A stretch of DNA of 64,000 nt from Paenibacillus gyeongsangnamensis (lineage in GTDB: Bacteria > Bacillota > Bacilli > Paenibacillales > NBRC-103111): contig NZ_JAQAGZ010000004.1 of NCBI RefSeq assembly GCF_027533625.1, forward strand, positions 124,001-188,000. The letters run 5' to 3'. Of the stretch, positions 16,574 through 24,145 are shown piece after piece. Numbering within the stretch: the stretch's first letter is position 1; each line of letters begins with the position of its first letter. Position numbers and translations under genes: made by a program. The notes under the pieces are model-generated. The model searched no databases. It saw only the letters and a program-made list of their open reading frames with translations, and was not told the origin of the DNA.

Positions 16574-17518
16574 TTAGGATCCGACGGTTACCGAATGCGC
16601 GGCTTCCTCAAGGAACCGCTCGCAGTCGAGAGCCGCCATACAGCCAGTTCCCGCTGCGCTGATCGCTTGCCGGTAACGATGATCCTGGACATCACCGCAG
16701 GCGAATACCCCTGGGATGTTCGTTGCGGTCGTTCCCGGCGTTACAAGCAGGTAGCCCAGCTCATCGGTGGCGAGCTGACCGCCAAGGAATTTCGTGTTTG
16801 GCGTATGGCCGATCGCGACGAAGATGCCTTCCGTCTCAATGACTTCTTCTTGGCCGGATTCGTTGTTCAACACTTTCAGGCCCGTTACGCCGCGTTCTCC
16901 GGCCAGCACCCCCAGCGGGGTGCGGTTCAGCTGCCAGCTGATTTTGCCGTTCTCGCGCGCCCGGTCCTGCATGATCTTGGAGGCTCTCAGCTCGTTGCGG
17001 CGGTTCACGAGAATGACCTCCGAGGCGAAGCGGGTCAGGAAGTTCGCTTCCTCCATCGCCGAGTCCCCGCCGCCGATGACGATAATTTTCTTATTGCGGA
17101 AGAAGAAGCCGTCACAGGTGGCACAAGTGCTTACTCCGCGACCAACGTTCTCTTTCTCCCCGGGAATGCCAAGGTATTTCGCCGATGCGCCGGTCGATAC
17201 GATCACGGATTCGGCTTGAAGCTCTCCCGCGCCTTCCAGCTGCAGGGTAAACGGACGCTTCGAGAAATCGATGGAATTGACCCATCCCGTACGGAATTGG
17301 GCGCCGAAGCGCTCCGCCTGCTTGCGCATATTGTCCATCAGCTCCGGACCCATAATGCCGTCCGGGAAGCCTGGGAAATTTTCCACTTCGGTTGTCGTCG
17401 TCAGCTGCCCGCCGGGCTCCGGCCCTTCGATAACGAGAGGATTGAGGTTGGCTCTCGCCAAATAGATGGCAGCCGTTAAGCCCGCAGGGCCTGTTCCGAT
17501 AATGATTGTTTTGTGCAT
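16574..17518 (-). CDS. trxB: Thioredoxin-disulfide reductase
   Basis: 314 residues, the normal TrxB size. FAD motif IIIGTGPAGLTAAIYLARA at the N-terminus, the redox-active CATC in STCATCDGFFF, the NADPH motif VIGGGDSAMEEA, and the C-terminal FAD motif FACGDVQDHRYRQAISAAG. It uses NADPH to reduce thioredoxin in the cytosol. ATG 17518 is taken because the protein motif starts directly there and AAGGAG lies upstream. A TGACGTCA palindrome at 17551-17558 lies 32 nt before the start and may be regulatory. Confidence 0.97.
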   Translation of the reverse strand: MHKTIIIGTGPAGLTAAIYLARANLNPLVIEGPEPGGQLTTTTEVENFPGFPDGIMGPELMDNMRKQAERFGAQFRTGWVNSIDFSKRPFTLQLEGAGELQAESVIVSTGASAKYLGIPGEKENVGRGVSTCATCDGFFFRNKKIIVIGGGDSAMEEANFLTRFASEVILVNRRNELRASKIMQDRARENGKISWQLNRTPLGVLAGERGVTGLKVLNNESGQEEVIETEGIFVAIGHTPNTKFLGGQLATDELGYLLVTPGTTATNIPGVFACGDVQDHRYRQAISAAGTGCMAALDCERFLEEAAHSVTVGS

Positions 17519-17625
17519 CGAATCTGCATCTCCTTCATTCATGACGTGTATGACGTCATCATATCACGAACGTGCATTGGCCATCATGAAGGAACGATGA
17601 AGATCGCATGAAAACATGGTGAACC

Positions 17626-17883
17626 TTATTTGAATTTGCGCCAATCCTGGGTACTGTTATTCAGAAGATGCTCAAAATCCTGCTCCAGCCGTTTCTGCTC
17701 CGCCTTACGAAGCTCTTCCGCCTGCTTGCGCTGCCGCTCGCGGCTGGCTTGCTCCTCCGCCTTCATCTGATCCGCCTGACGCTTCAGCTGCTGAACGACT
17801 TCCGCGCTGAGCAGGTCTTTCAGCGTCGCGGCTTTCTCCTGCCCGCCCGATTCGGGTGCAGGGGACGGTTTTCTCTTTGCCAT
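17626..17883 (-). CDS. YqkE-like (DUF3886) small charged coiled-coil protein
   Basis: 85 residues, almost wholly a charged helix: ATLKDLLSAEVVQQLKRQAD, followed by KAEEQASRERQRKQAEELRK and ending LLNNSTQDWRKFK. Length and the LKDLL..LK pattern match the B. subtilis YqkE family. GAGGTG lies 6 nt before ATG 17883. Function unknown; 107 nt upstream of trxB on the same strand but no clear co-transcription signal. Confidence 0.7.
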   Translation of the reverse strand: MAKRKPSPAPESGGQEKAATLKDLLSAEVVQQLKRQADQMKAEEQASRERQRKQAEELRKAEQKRLEQDFEHLLNNSTQDWRKFK

Positions 17884-18022
17884 CGGTCTCACCTCGGTTC
17901 CGCTTTATTATATCAGGATAGGACTCCGCTTTCTATTCCGGCAAGCCTTTTGTTCCGCACCGCTTTCTGATAAGATAGATTCGCTCATATATCGGCCGGG
18001 CCGAAAACCAAGGAGAACTGCC

Positions 18023-18238
18023 ATGGCTTACAATCAGAAATTAATAACGGATCAGGATTTTCAACAGGCAATGGACCGTGAAGCCCACATCCGCGTATTC
18101 CAGGACGACCATGTCGTCGGCGCCGGCGGAGTAATCGCCCGCTTCACCGACGATACGATTGTGATTCAATACAGCGTAAGTGATGTCACTTACCATTCCA
18201 GACGAGACTGCGAGTTTTTTGAAATCCGAAAACGATAA
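18023..18238 (+). CDS. Small conserved-looking protein, unknown
   Basis: 71 residues, probably all-beta: VFQDDHVVGAGGVIARFTDD, then TIVIQYSVSDVTYHSRRDCE. No signal peptide. AAGGAG lies 8 nt upstream of the ATG. It may be a small barrel or ligand-binding fold; I do not recognise the family. Confidence 0.65.
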   Translation: MAYNQKLITDQDFQQAMDREAHIRVFQDDHVVGAGGVIARFTDDTIVIQYSVSDVTYHSRRDCEFFEIRKR

Positions 18239-18375
18239 GCCTCCCTCCGCTCCCCCCTTCTTGACATCATGGACCCAATCCGGCACTCACTTCCGAAAAT
18301 TGTAAACAAGCCGCATCTCCATTCGGAAACGGCTTGCGTGCGATCTTGATTGGAATCATTAAAGGAGGACAACGG

Positions 18376-19023
18376 ATGGTGAACAAAACCGCCCTTTTCT
18401 TTTCTTTATGCGCTTGCACGGCAGCAGGCTGGGGAAATGCTGCCAAAGCCTCAGCCTCTCCGGCGACACAAGGAACTCAAAGCGAGCAAGTGCTGGAGCT
18501 TCAAGAACGCCTCTCCTCGATCGGTTACTTAAAAGCCAGACTGACCGGGTTTTACGGTTCCGGCACAGCAGAGGCGGTACGCCGTTTTCAGAAAGACAAC
18601 CGGCTCTCTCCGGACGGAGAGGCCGACCGTGAGACGGTAGATAAGCTGAAACAGAAATCGGTATTGCCGAAGAACGGAGCGCTTGAGCATCTGGCCAAGA
18701 TCATTTATGCGGAGGCGCGCGGCGAGTCCTATACCGGACAAGTCGCGATCGGGGCCGTCGTGCTGAATCGCGTGCAATCCCCCTTGTTTCCCGATTCGAT
18801 TCCGGAGGTCATACTCCAGCCAAGGCAATTCTCGGCGGTCGAAGACGGGCAGTTCGGACTCACTCCGGACAAGACGGCGTATCAGGCGGCGAAGGACGCC
18901 TTGAACGGCGTTGACCCGACGAACGGAGCTCTCTTTTACTATAACCCGAAGCTGACCAGCTCTGCCTGGAGCATGGCTCGTCCCAAGCTGAAGTCGATCG
19001 GCAATCATATCTTTACCCGATAA
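18376..19023 (+). CDS. SleB/CwlJ-family spore cortex-type hydrolase
   Basis: 215 residues: a signal peptide (hydrophobic about residues 6-22), a peptidoglycan-binding domain (VLELQERLSSIGYLKARLTG, FYGSGTAEAVRRFQKDN), and a Hydrolase_2 catalytic domain with LAKIIYAEARGESYTGQVAI, where the glutamate is the catalytic residue, and the WSMARPKLKSIGNHIFTR end. SleB is a lytic transglycosylase that degrades cortex during germination. AGGAGGA lies 5 nt before ATG 18376. The usual partner ypeB is not adjacent, so it may be a vegetative or accessory member of the family. Confidence 0.9.
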   Translation: MVNKTALFFSLCACTAAGWGNAAKASASPATQGTQSEQVLELQERLSSIGYLKARLTGFYGSGTAEAVRRFQKDNRLSPDGEADRETVDKLKQKSVLPKNGALEHLAKIIYAEARGESYTGQVAIGAVVLNRVQSPLFPDSIPEVILQPRQFSAVEDGQFGLTPDKTAYQAAKDALNGVDPTNGALFYYNPKLTSSAWSMARPKLKSIGNHIFTR

Positions 19024-19282
19024 CTTCGGCCCTTTCCTCCGACCGGTTCCGCAGCTTGGGAGATTTCCTTCGGCCGATCAGCCGCAGTGGAATCCAATCC
19101 AAAACCGGTAGAGCCAGCAGGCTGCTGAAGAACAAGAATAGAAACAGCAGCGAATAGACATGAAGCAGCCATTGCAGGAACGGATCGGTCAACGTAATGG
19201 TCGGATAGATGACAAGATAGGTCTGAAAGATGAGGATCCGAAACAAATCGTGCAAGAAGTCCGAGCGGGTATTATTGTTCAT
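19013..19282 (-). CDS. Small membrane protein, unknown
   Basis: 89 residues with two predicted membrane helices (about residues 15-34 and 38-61) and a basic C-terminal tail RLIGRRKSPKLRNRSEERAE. It is convergent with the SleB-like gene and overlaps its 3' end by 11 nt. No family recognised. Confidence 0.55.
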   Translation of the reverse strand: MNNNTRSDFLHDLFRILIFQTYLVIYPTITLTDPFLQWLLHVYSLLFLFLFFSSLLALPVLDWIPLRLIGRRKSPKLRNRSEERAEVIG

Positions 19283-19345
19283 AGAACAGTTCTCGCATTC
19301 TCCCGTTTATTTGCTTCTAGCAATACGTTATGCCGAAATTGCTAG

Positions 19346-19519
19346 TTTTATGCTAAAACTGGATCGAGCCCTTGTCCGCCGGGGTATACGAGCTATATCA
19401 GCGGCAACCGGGGCTTCAACTCTACAACGGGCACCACAGGGTACGGCAGCACCAGCTTATTATCCGAAGCCGGACTGGAGCCGGACCGGTTGGCTCGGAG
19501 CAGAAAGACTTATTTCTAA
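19346..19519 (+). pseudogene. Start-less C-terminal gene fragment
   Basis: A plus-strand frame without an initiator reads GYTSYISGNRGFNSTTGTTG followed by YGSTSLLSEAGLEPDRLARS and ends at TAA 19517-19519. Codon choice is that of real genes here. A hairpin CTAGCAAT/ATTGCTAG and a stop codon lie just upstream. It is probably the tail of a small gene whose front was lost. Confidence 0.4.
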
Positions 19520-19534
19520 AAATAGCAAAAAAAA

Positions 19535-19798
19535 GCGTGTGCCGGTTTGGCACACGATCAGATTGATAAGAAACCCGGATATAGAGAAATATGCAAAAGG
19601 TAGTAGGTGGGGTATCCCCTGTAGGAGCGATAGCGCCCGCCTTTGTTATCGGGAAATTACCGCTGAATAGCGAATCAAATGAAAATTTTCCGATAACAAC
19701 AGCGGCCGGAAGGGGATACCCCACCGGAGTACCATAGCAGATTTCTCTACTTCATGGGTTTCTCTACAGCCTGAGCGTGTGCCGGTTTGGCACACGCT
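19535..19798. repeat. Large nested palindromic element flanked by duplicated terminator hairpin
   Basis: Two identical 22-mers (GCGTGTGCCGGTTTGGCACACG, each itself a hairpin; first 19535-19556, second 19775-19796) flank about 218 nt of nested inverted repeats: 19569-19576 with 19756-19763 (8 bp), 19582-19590 with 19741-19749 (9 bp), 19606-19619 with 19712-19725 (14 bp), and 19643-19658 with 19684-19699 (16 bp, one GU). No open frame of gene quality. It may be a MITE-like element inserted into a bidirectional terminator with target duplication. Confidence 0.75.
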
Positions 19799-19806
19799 TT
19801 TTTTTG
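19774..19806 (+). terminator. Terminator hairpin before the permease gene
   Basis: A 10-bp stem AGCGTGTGCC/GGCACACGCT with loop GGTTT is followed by T8 on the plus strand. Its sister hairpin at 19535 is preceded by A8 and faces the other way. Confidence 0.75.
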
Positions 19807-20833
19807 TTACAGCACGATCATACCTGCCAATCCGCTCAGTACCCCGAGAACGACGACCGAGACCGTTACAAAAAGCAATACCTTTTTCGGAAACGATTTG
19901 GATAGCATCAGCAGCGAAGGAAGGCTTATGGACGGCAAGGTCAGCAGCAGCGCAGCCGCGGGTCCCGTACCCAGACCAAATGACATCATCGTTTGAATAA
20001 TCGGAATCTCGGCTGCCGTCGGAATGACGAAGAGCATGCCTGCAATGGCGAAGCCGATCAGGACGAGCAGACTGTTTCCTGCGGTTTCGCCGATCGCGGG
20101 GAACAACCAGGCGCGCGCCGCTCCAAGCAGCAATACCGCGACAATATAGGATGGCACGATATGGAGCAGCATCGATCCGATCGCTTTCATCCATCGAACG
20201 CCCAGCGGCTGCTCGGATGCTTGGACCATCTCCTCATTCCTCTTGCGGATATCCGCCGGCACCTTCGTTTCTCCTGCAAAACGATTGGCCAAATAGCTGA
20301 CGCCAAACGTCAGAATCAGCCCGAAACCGAGACGCAGAAGCGTGAATTTCCATGAAAGCACGAATGTCATAAAAATCAGCGTAGCGGGATTGATCGTCGG
20401 ATTGCCTAACCAGAACGCCAGACTTGCGCCGATCGAAGCATTCTTCTTCCGGAGACCTACCGCCAGCGGAGCGGCGCAGCAGGTGCACATCATCCCGGGA
20501 ATCGAGGCGAGTCCTGCCGCTGCGGTGCTCTTGAAATCCGCCTTGCCCAGCACGCGGAGCAGCCATCCCGACGGGATGAGCACTTGAACAAGCGAACCGA
20601 GCAGGATGCCGAGTACGGCCGCTTTCCATACGGAATTATAATACGCTATGGCATAATCCCAAGCGGCGCTCCAGGACGGTCCCGGTGCCGCAGGGTCTTT
20701 CCCCGTAATGATCGAAGCCCCGATCGTATGCTTAACGGCTACATCCATCGCTCTTGTGATAGTAAGGCAACCATTTTACATAAGTTAAACCCTCAATCGC
20801 GATCAACAAGAAAACGGCAGCCGAGACGATCAT
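19807..20833 (-). pseudogene. COG0701 (UPF0718) permease with an apparent frameshift near its N-terminus
   Basis: The main frame from ATG 20748 gives 313 residues with eight or more membrane segments and the signature PGMMCTCCAAPLAVGLRKKN with its CTCC thiol motif, then FWLGNPTINPATLIFMTFV repeated in the second half. This is the family of YcgR/YraQ and ArsP-like permeases. Upstream, ATG 20833 opens a different frame that reads MIVSAAVFLLIAIEGLTYVK then WLPYYHKS, which looks like the missing first helix; it joins the main frame if one base is changed near 20748. So the gene is either frameshifted or starts late at 20748 without a good ribosome-binding site. Confidence 0.65.
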
Positions 20834-20845
20834 ACTCTTGTTGTT

Positions 20846-20875
20846 CTGCGGGTTTTACCCGCAGGCTCTTTTTTT
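20846..20875 (+). terminator. Plus-strand terminator just upstream of the permease start
   Basis: CTGCGGG/CCCGCAG with loop TTTTA, then a T7 run. No plus-strand gene ends nearby, so it would stop antisense transcription through the permease gene, or act as a leader hairpin on the minus strand. Confidence 0.7.
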
Positions 20876-20976
20876 CCTGTGAAAGTCTCCAAAAATTCCA
20901 ATTCGGTCGAACCCGTATTATAATGAAAAGGGCGTTTCAATCGTTTGACAAGTATTTTACAACTGAAAGGAAGTCA

Positions 20977-22025
20977 TTGACCATAACCCTATCCAACCCG
21001 ATAAAGCTTACTTCCCTTTCTTCCAAGGGCGGCTGCGGCTGCAAAATCGGGCCCGCCCGACCTGATGCAGGTCATCCGCATGCTGCCGCCGGCAGAGCCG
21101 AATCCGAATCTGCTTGTCGGCATCGATACAAGCGATGACGCCGGCGTGTACCGGTTGTCGGACGATCTCGCGATCGTACAGACCGTTGATTTCTTTACGC
21201 CGCTGATCCGTATTCCTTCGGCCAAATTGCCGCCGCGAACGCCATAAGCGACATTTATGCCATGGGCGGAACGCCGTTAACGGCGCTGAATATTGTGGCC
21301 TTCCCTATTCACACGCTGGACAAGCAGGTGCTGGCCGATATTTTGCGGGGCGCGGGCGATAAGCTCAAGGAAGCGGCATTACCCTTGTCGGAGGCCATTC
21401 GATCGACGATAAGGAGCCGAAGTTCGGCCTCGCCGTCACCGGCCTCGTCCATTCGGACAAGGTCCGCACGAACGCTGGGGCGAAGCCTGGCGACAAGCTG
21501 ATCCTGACGAAGCCGATCGGGGTCGGCATTCTGACGACCTCCATCAAGAAGGACAAGCTGATCGCGGAGGAAGTCGAGCGGGTAACCCGCGTCATGTCTA
21601 CGCTGAACAAAACCGCAGCCGAACGGATGGCTTCTTACGACGTTCACGGCTGTACGGATGTAACGGGCTTCGGCCTCTTGGGACATGCGTCCGAAATGGC
21701 GAAAGGCAGCGGAGTCGGCTTAACCGTCTTCAAAGAAAAGGTGCCTGTGATGCCGCGCGTCAGAGCGCTCGCAGAGGAAGGGTTCGTACCCGGCGGGACC
21801 AAGAATAATTTTGCCCATCTTCAAGGCGCCGTTACGTTCCCGGGCAGCATGGATCAAATCGATCAGTGGATTCTGTGCGACGCCGTTACCTCGGGGGGAC
21901 TCCTCATCTCCGTCGCCGCAGATCAAACGGACGCACTTCTTGCGGACTTGATTGAAGCTGGAGTAGAAGCCCATATCATCGGGGAAACGACGTCTGACCA
22001 TCCGGGACATATCGTAGTCAGCTAA
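20977..22025 (+). pseudogene. selD: Selenophosphate synthetase with three frame lesions
   Basis: From TTG 20977 (AAAGGAAG upstream) the frame reads SSKGGCGCKIGPA with cysteine at the usual Cys/Sec site, then goes out of register at an extra C near 21056. The second frame gives DLMQVIRMLPPAEPNPNLLV, GIDTSDDAGVYRL and VDFFTP, and breaks near 21208 where about 7 nt (the IVDD codons) are missing. The third gives [20 protein letters not shown], breaks at a missing G near 21374, and the last frame continues [20 protein letters not shown] through GCTDVTGFGLLGHASEMAKG to the stop. SelD makes selenophosphate from selenide and ATP. Intact mnmH follows after 18 nt. Three lesions in one gene mean decay or poor local sequence. 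Confidence 0.85.
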
Positions 22026-22043
22026 AAAGGAGCGCGAATCGCT

Positions 22044-23072
22044 TTGTTTCAAGATATCACCTTAGAGGAACTGCTCGAACTGCAGCAGAAGAAGGAACTG
22101 ACTTTAATCGACGTACGTTCCCCTTCCGAATACAAAGACGCCACCATTCCGGGCAGCCTCAATATTCCGCTCTTCGACGATACGGAGCGGGCCGAAATCG
22201 GCACCGTTTATAAGCAGGTGAGCATCCAATCGGCCAAGGAGCGCGGCCTGGAGATCGTATCCGCCAAGCTCCCGTCCTTCGTCCGAACGTTTCAGGAGCT
22301 GCCTGCGCAGAAAGCCGTGTTCTGCTGGCGGGGAGGCATGCGCAGCAAGACGACTGCGACAGTGCTCTCGTTAATGGGCATTCGCGTCTATCGTCTGACG
22401 GGAGGGTTCAGAGCCTACCGCAAATGGGTCGTCAATGTGCTCGAGCATTTCGAGACCCTTCCGCGGGCGTATGTCATCAACGGGCACACCGGAACGGGCA
22501 AGACGCAAATCCTGCGCCAGCTCAAGGAAGAGGGCTATCCTGTGCTCGATCTGGAGGGCTTGGCCGGACACCGGGGCTCCATCTTCGGACAGATCGGCCT
22601 GGAGGCCCACAACCAGAAGACATTCGAATCCCTTCTCGTCCAAGAGCTGCTCAAGCTAAAAGATGCGCCTTACGTGCTGTTCGAGGCGGAGAGCCACCGC
22701 ATCGGCAAGGTGGTGCTGCCGTCGTTTATCGTCAATGAGAAAGAAACGAACACGCAGCTGTTCATCGAAATGCCCATGGAAACGCGAATCCGCCACATTA
22801 TAGAGGATTATCGGCCATGGGAGCATCATGAGGCATGTATGGATGCTTTCCAACTCATCAAGAAGCGGATTCACACTCCTATCGCGAAGGAGATTGAAGA
22901 GCATTTACGGGAAGCGCGCTATGAGGAAGCCATTAGGCTCCTCCTGGAGCATTATTACGACCCTCGCTATGATTATGCGACGGGTCAATACAGCAGCGTA
23001 CGGCACACCATCCACGCCTGCAGCGTCGGCGAAGCGGTGAATTCCATCAAGAAGCAGCTGGAAGAAGCTTGA
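22044..23072 (+). CDS. mnmH: tRNA 2-selenouridine synthase
   Basis: 342 residues. An N-terminal rhodanese domain (LIDVRSPSEYKDATIPGSLN, active cysteine in FCWRGGMRSKT) is followed by a P-loop domain with VINGHTGTGKTQILRQLKEE. This is SelU/YbbB, which replaces sulfur with selenium in 2-thiouridine at the tRNA wobble position, using selenophosphate, and passes through a geranylated intermediate. The start is a TTG with AAGGAG 11 nt upstream. It depends on SelD, encoded by the lesioned gene just upstream in the same operon. Confidence 0.93.
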   Translation: MFQDITLEELLELQQKKELTLIDVRSPSEYKDATIPGSLNIPLFDDTERAEIGTVYKQVSIQSAKERGLEIVSAKLPSFVRTFQELPAQKAVFCWRGGMRSKTTATVLSLMGIRVYRLTGGFRAYRKWVVNVLEHFETLPRAYVINGHTGTGKTQILRQLKEEGYPVLDLEGLAGHRGSIFGQIGLEAHNQKTFESLLVQELLKLKDAPYVLFEAESHRIGKVVLPSFIVNEKETNTQLFIEMPMETRIRHIIEDYRPWEHHEACMDAFQLIKKRIHTPIAKEIEEHLREARYEEAIRLLLEHYYDPRYDYATGQYSSVRHTIHACSVGEAVNSIKKQLEEA

Positions 23073-23206
23073 GCGATCAAGCTTTTTTCTTTTGCCTCAC
23101 CTCCGGAATGGAACATTTTTGTAACCGTTTGCATAAAATGTACCAGAAGAGACTTGCTCTTTGCTCTCTTCGCCATTCTATTCCTAAGCGCGGAGGCGAT
23201 GCTTCA

Positions 23207-23530
23207 ATGACGACTCGCAACCTGCTGGCGGCACTGATCGGTGTACTCTTCATGTCGGGTCCTTGGTGGATGCACTTCGACCGGTTGGAAAGCGCGGTAA
23301 TGAGCAGCCTGATCGCCGGCTTCATTCAGTTGGCCTCCTCCCTTCTGGCTCTGGGGAAGACCGGCTGGAACGCTTGGCCTAACTGGTTATCTCTGCTCTG
23401 CGGCGTCTGGTTCATCATGTTCCCCATGTCCTATATGCTGGGAACCTGGGAGACGGTGTTCTACCTGACCTTCGGCGTTGTAACCGTGCTGCTCAATTAT
23501 TTCAATATGAACCACGAGCCGTTCTCGTGA
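23207..23530 (+). CDS. SPW-repeat membrane protein
   Basis: 107 residues with four membrane helices in two similar halves. Each half has the SPW-type signature: GVLFMSGPWWMHFD and GVWFIMFPMSYMLGTWETVF. GGAGG lies 10 nt before ATG 23207; upstream in-frame codons look non-coding. Function unknown. Confidence 0.75.
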   Translation: MTTRNLLAALIGVLFMSGPWWMHFDRLESAVMSSLIAGFIQLASSLLALGKTGWNAWPNWLSLLCGVWFIMFPMSYMLGTWETVFYLTFGVVTVLLNYFNMNHEPFS

Positions 23531-23641
23531 GTACCCATAGCCGGGCTTCTGTCTGTTGGACAGAAGCTTTTTTTCTTCGAAACTGATGGCAAACGGACCG
23601 GGATTTGATGCGATAGACGGGAAAGAAAGGAGCTGAATCCG

Positions 23642-23998
23642 ATGCAAGCCAGCCAGCCCGATTATGTTCAATATTATGTGGTGAACGAAGAGCTTGTCAT
23701 GTCCAAAGGCAAGACCGCCGCGCAGGTTGCGCACGCCGCTACTATGATAACGCTGCATGTGCTGCTGAACGAACCGGACAAGCACGAATCATTCCAATCC
23801 TGGCTGAACGCGGGACAGAAGAAGATCGTTCTGCGGGCCGCGCCGCAGGAGCTCCATCGCCTGACCGAGCGCGGATTCCTTTCCATTCGCGATGCGGGGC
23901 ATACCGAGATTCCGGCAGGCTCCCTGACCGTCGTCGTTCTTCCTCCCATGGAGAAGGAGGCCGCGCAGGAATTCGTATCCGGTTTCAAGCTGTTATAA
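23642..23998 (+). CDS. Archaeal/eukaryotic-type peptidyl-tRNA hydrolase (PTH2 family)
   Basis: 118 residues, the whole PTH2 fold: YYVVNEELVMSKGKTAAQVA with the conserved Lys and the AQ-AHA motif, then KKIVLRAAPQELHRL and the IRDAGHTEIPAGSLTVVVLP block that ends the family domain. PTH2 enzymes free stalled peptidyl-tRNA. Bacteria normally use the unrelated Pth; PTH2-like proteins occur in scattered Firmicutes. It stands alone between the SPW gene and a terminator. Confidence 0.88.
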   Translation: MQASQPDYVQYYVVNEELVMSKGKTAAQVAHAATMITLHVLLNEPDKHESFQSWLNAGQKKIVLRAAPQELHRLTERGFLSIRDAGHTEIPAGSLTVVVLPPMEKEAAQEFVSGFKLL

Positions 23999-24030
23999 TA
24001 CCGATGTCGCCTACGCCGGGTGTACAGAAA

Positions 24031-24067
24031 AAAAGAACTTGACGGCCGCTCGCCGTCAGGTTCTTTT
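24031..24067. terminator. Bidirectional terminator
   Basis: AAAAGAACTTGACGGC pairs with GCCGTCAGGTTCTTTT around a 5-nt loop, A-run and T-run on either side. It serves the PTH2 gene and can serve the ABC operon. Confidence 0.85.
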
Positions 24068-24145
24068 ACCTTCTGCAGTATATGAATGGCAATCCGCCCG
24101 TTCGCTGCCGCTGCAAGCCGGCGCCCCATGGGACCAGCCGCTGCA

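Noticed and set aside
20881..20976. Possible selenocysteine insertion signal linked to selD
   Set aside because: The active-site position is cysteine (GCGCK), and no in-frame TGA with a downstream stem-loop is present there.
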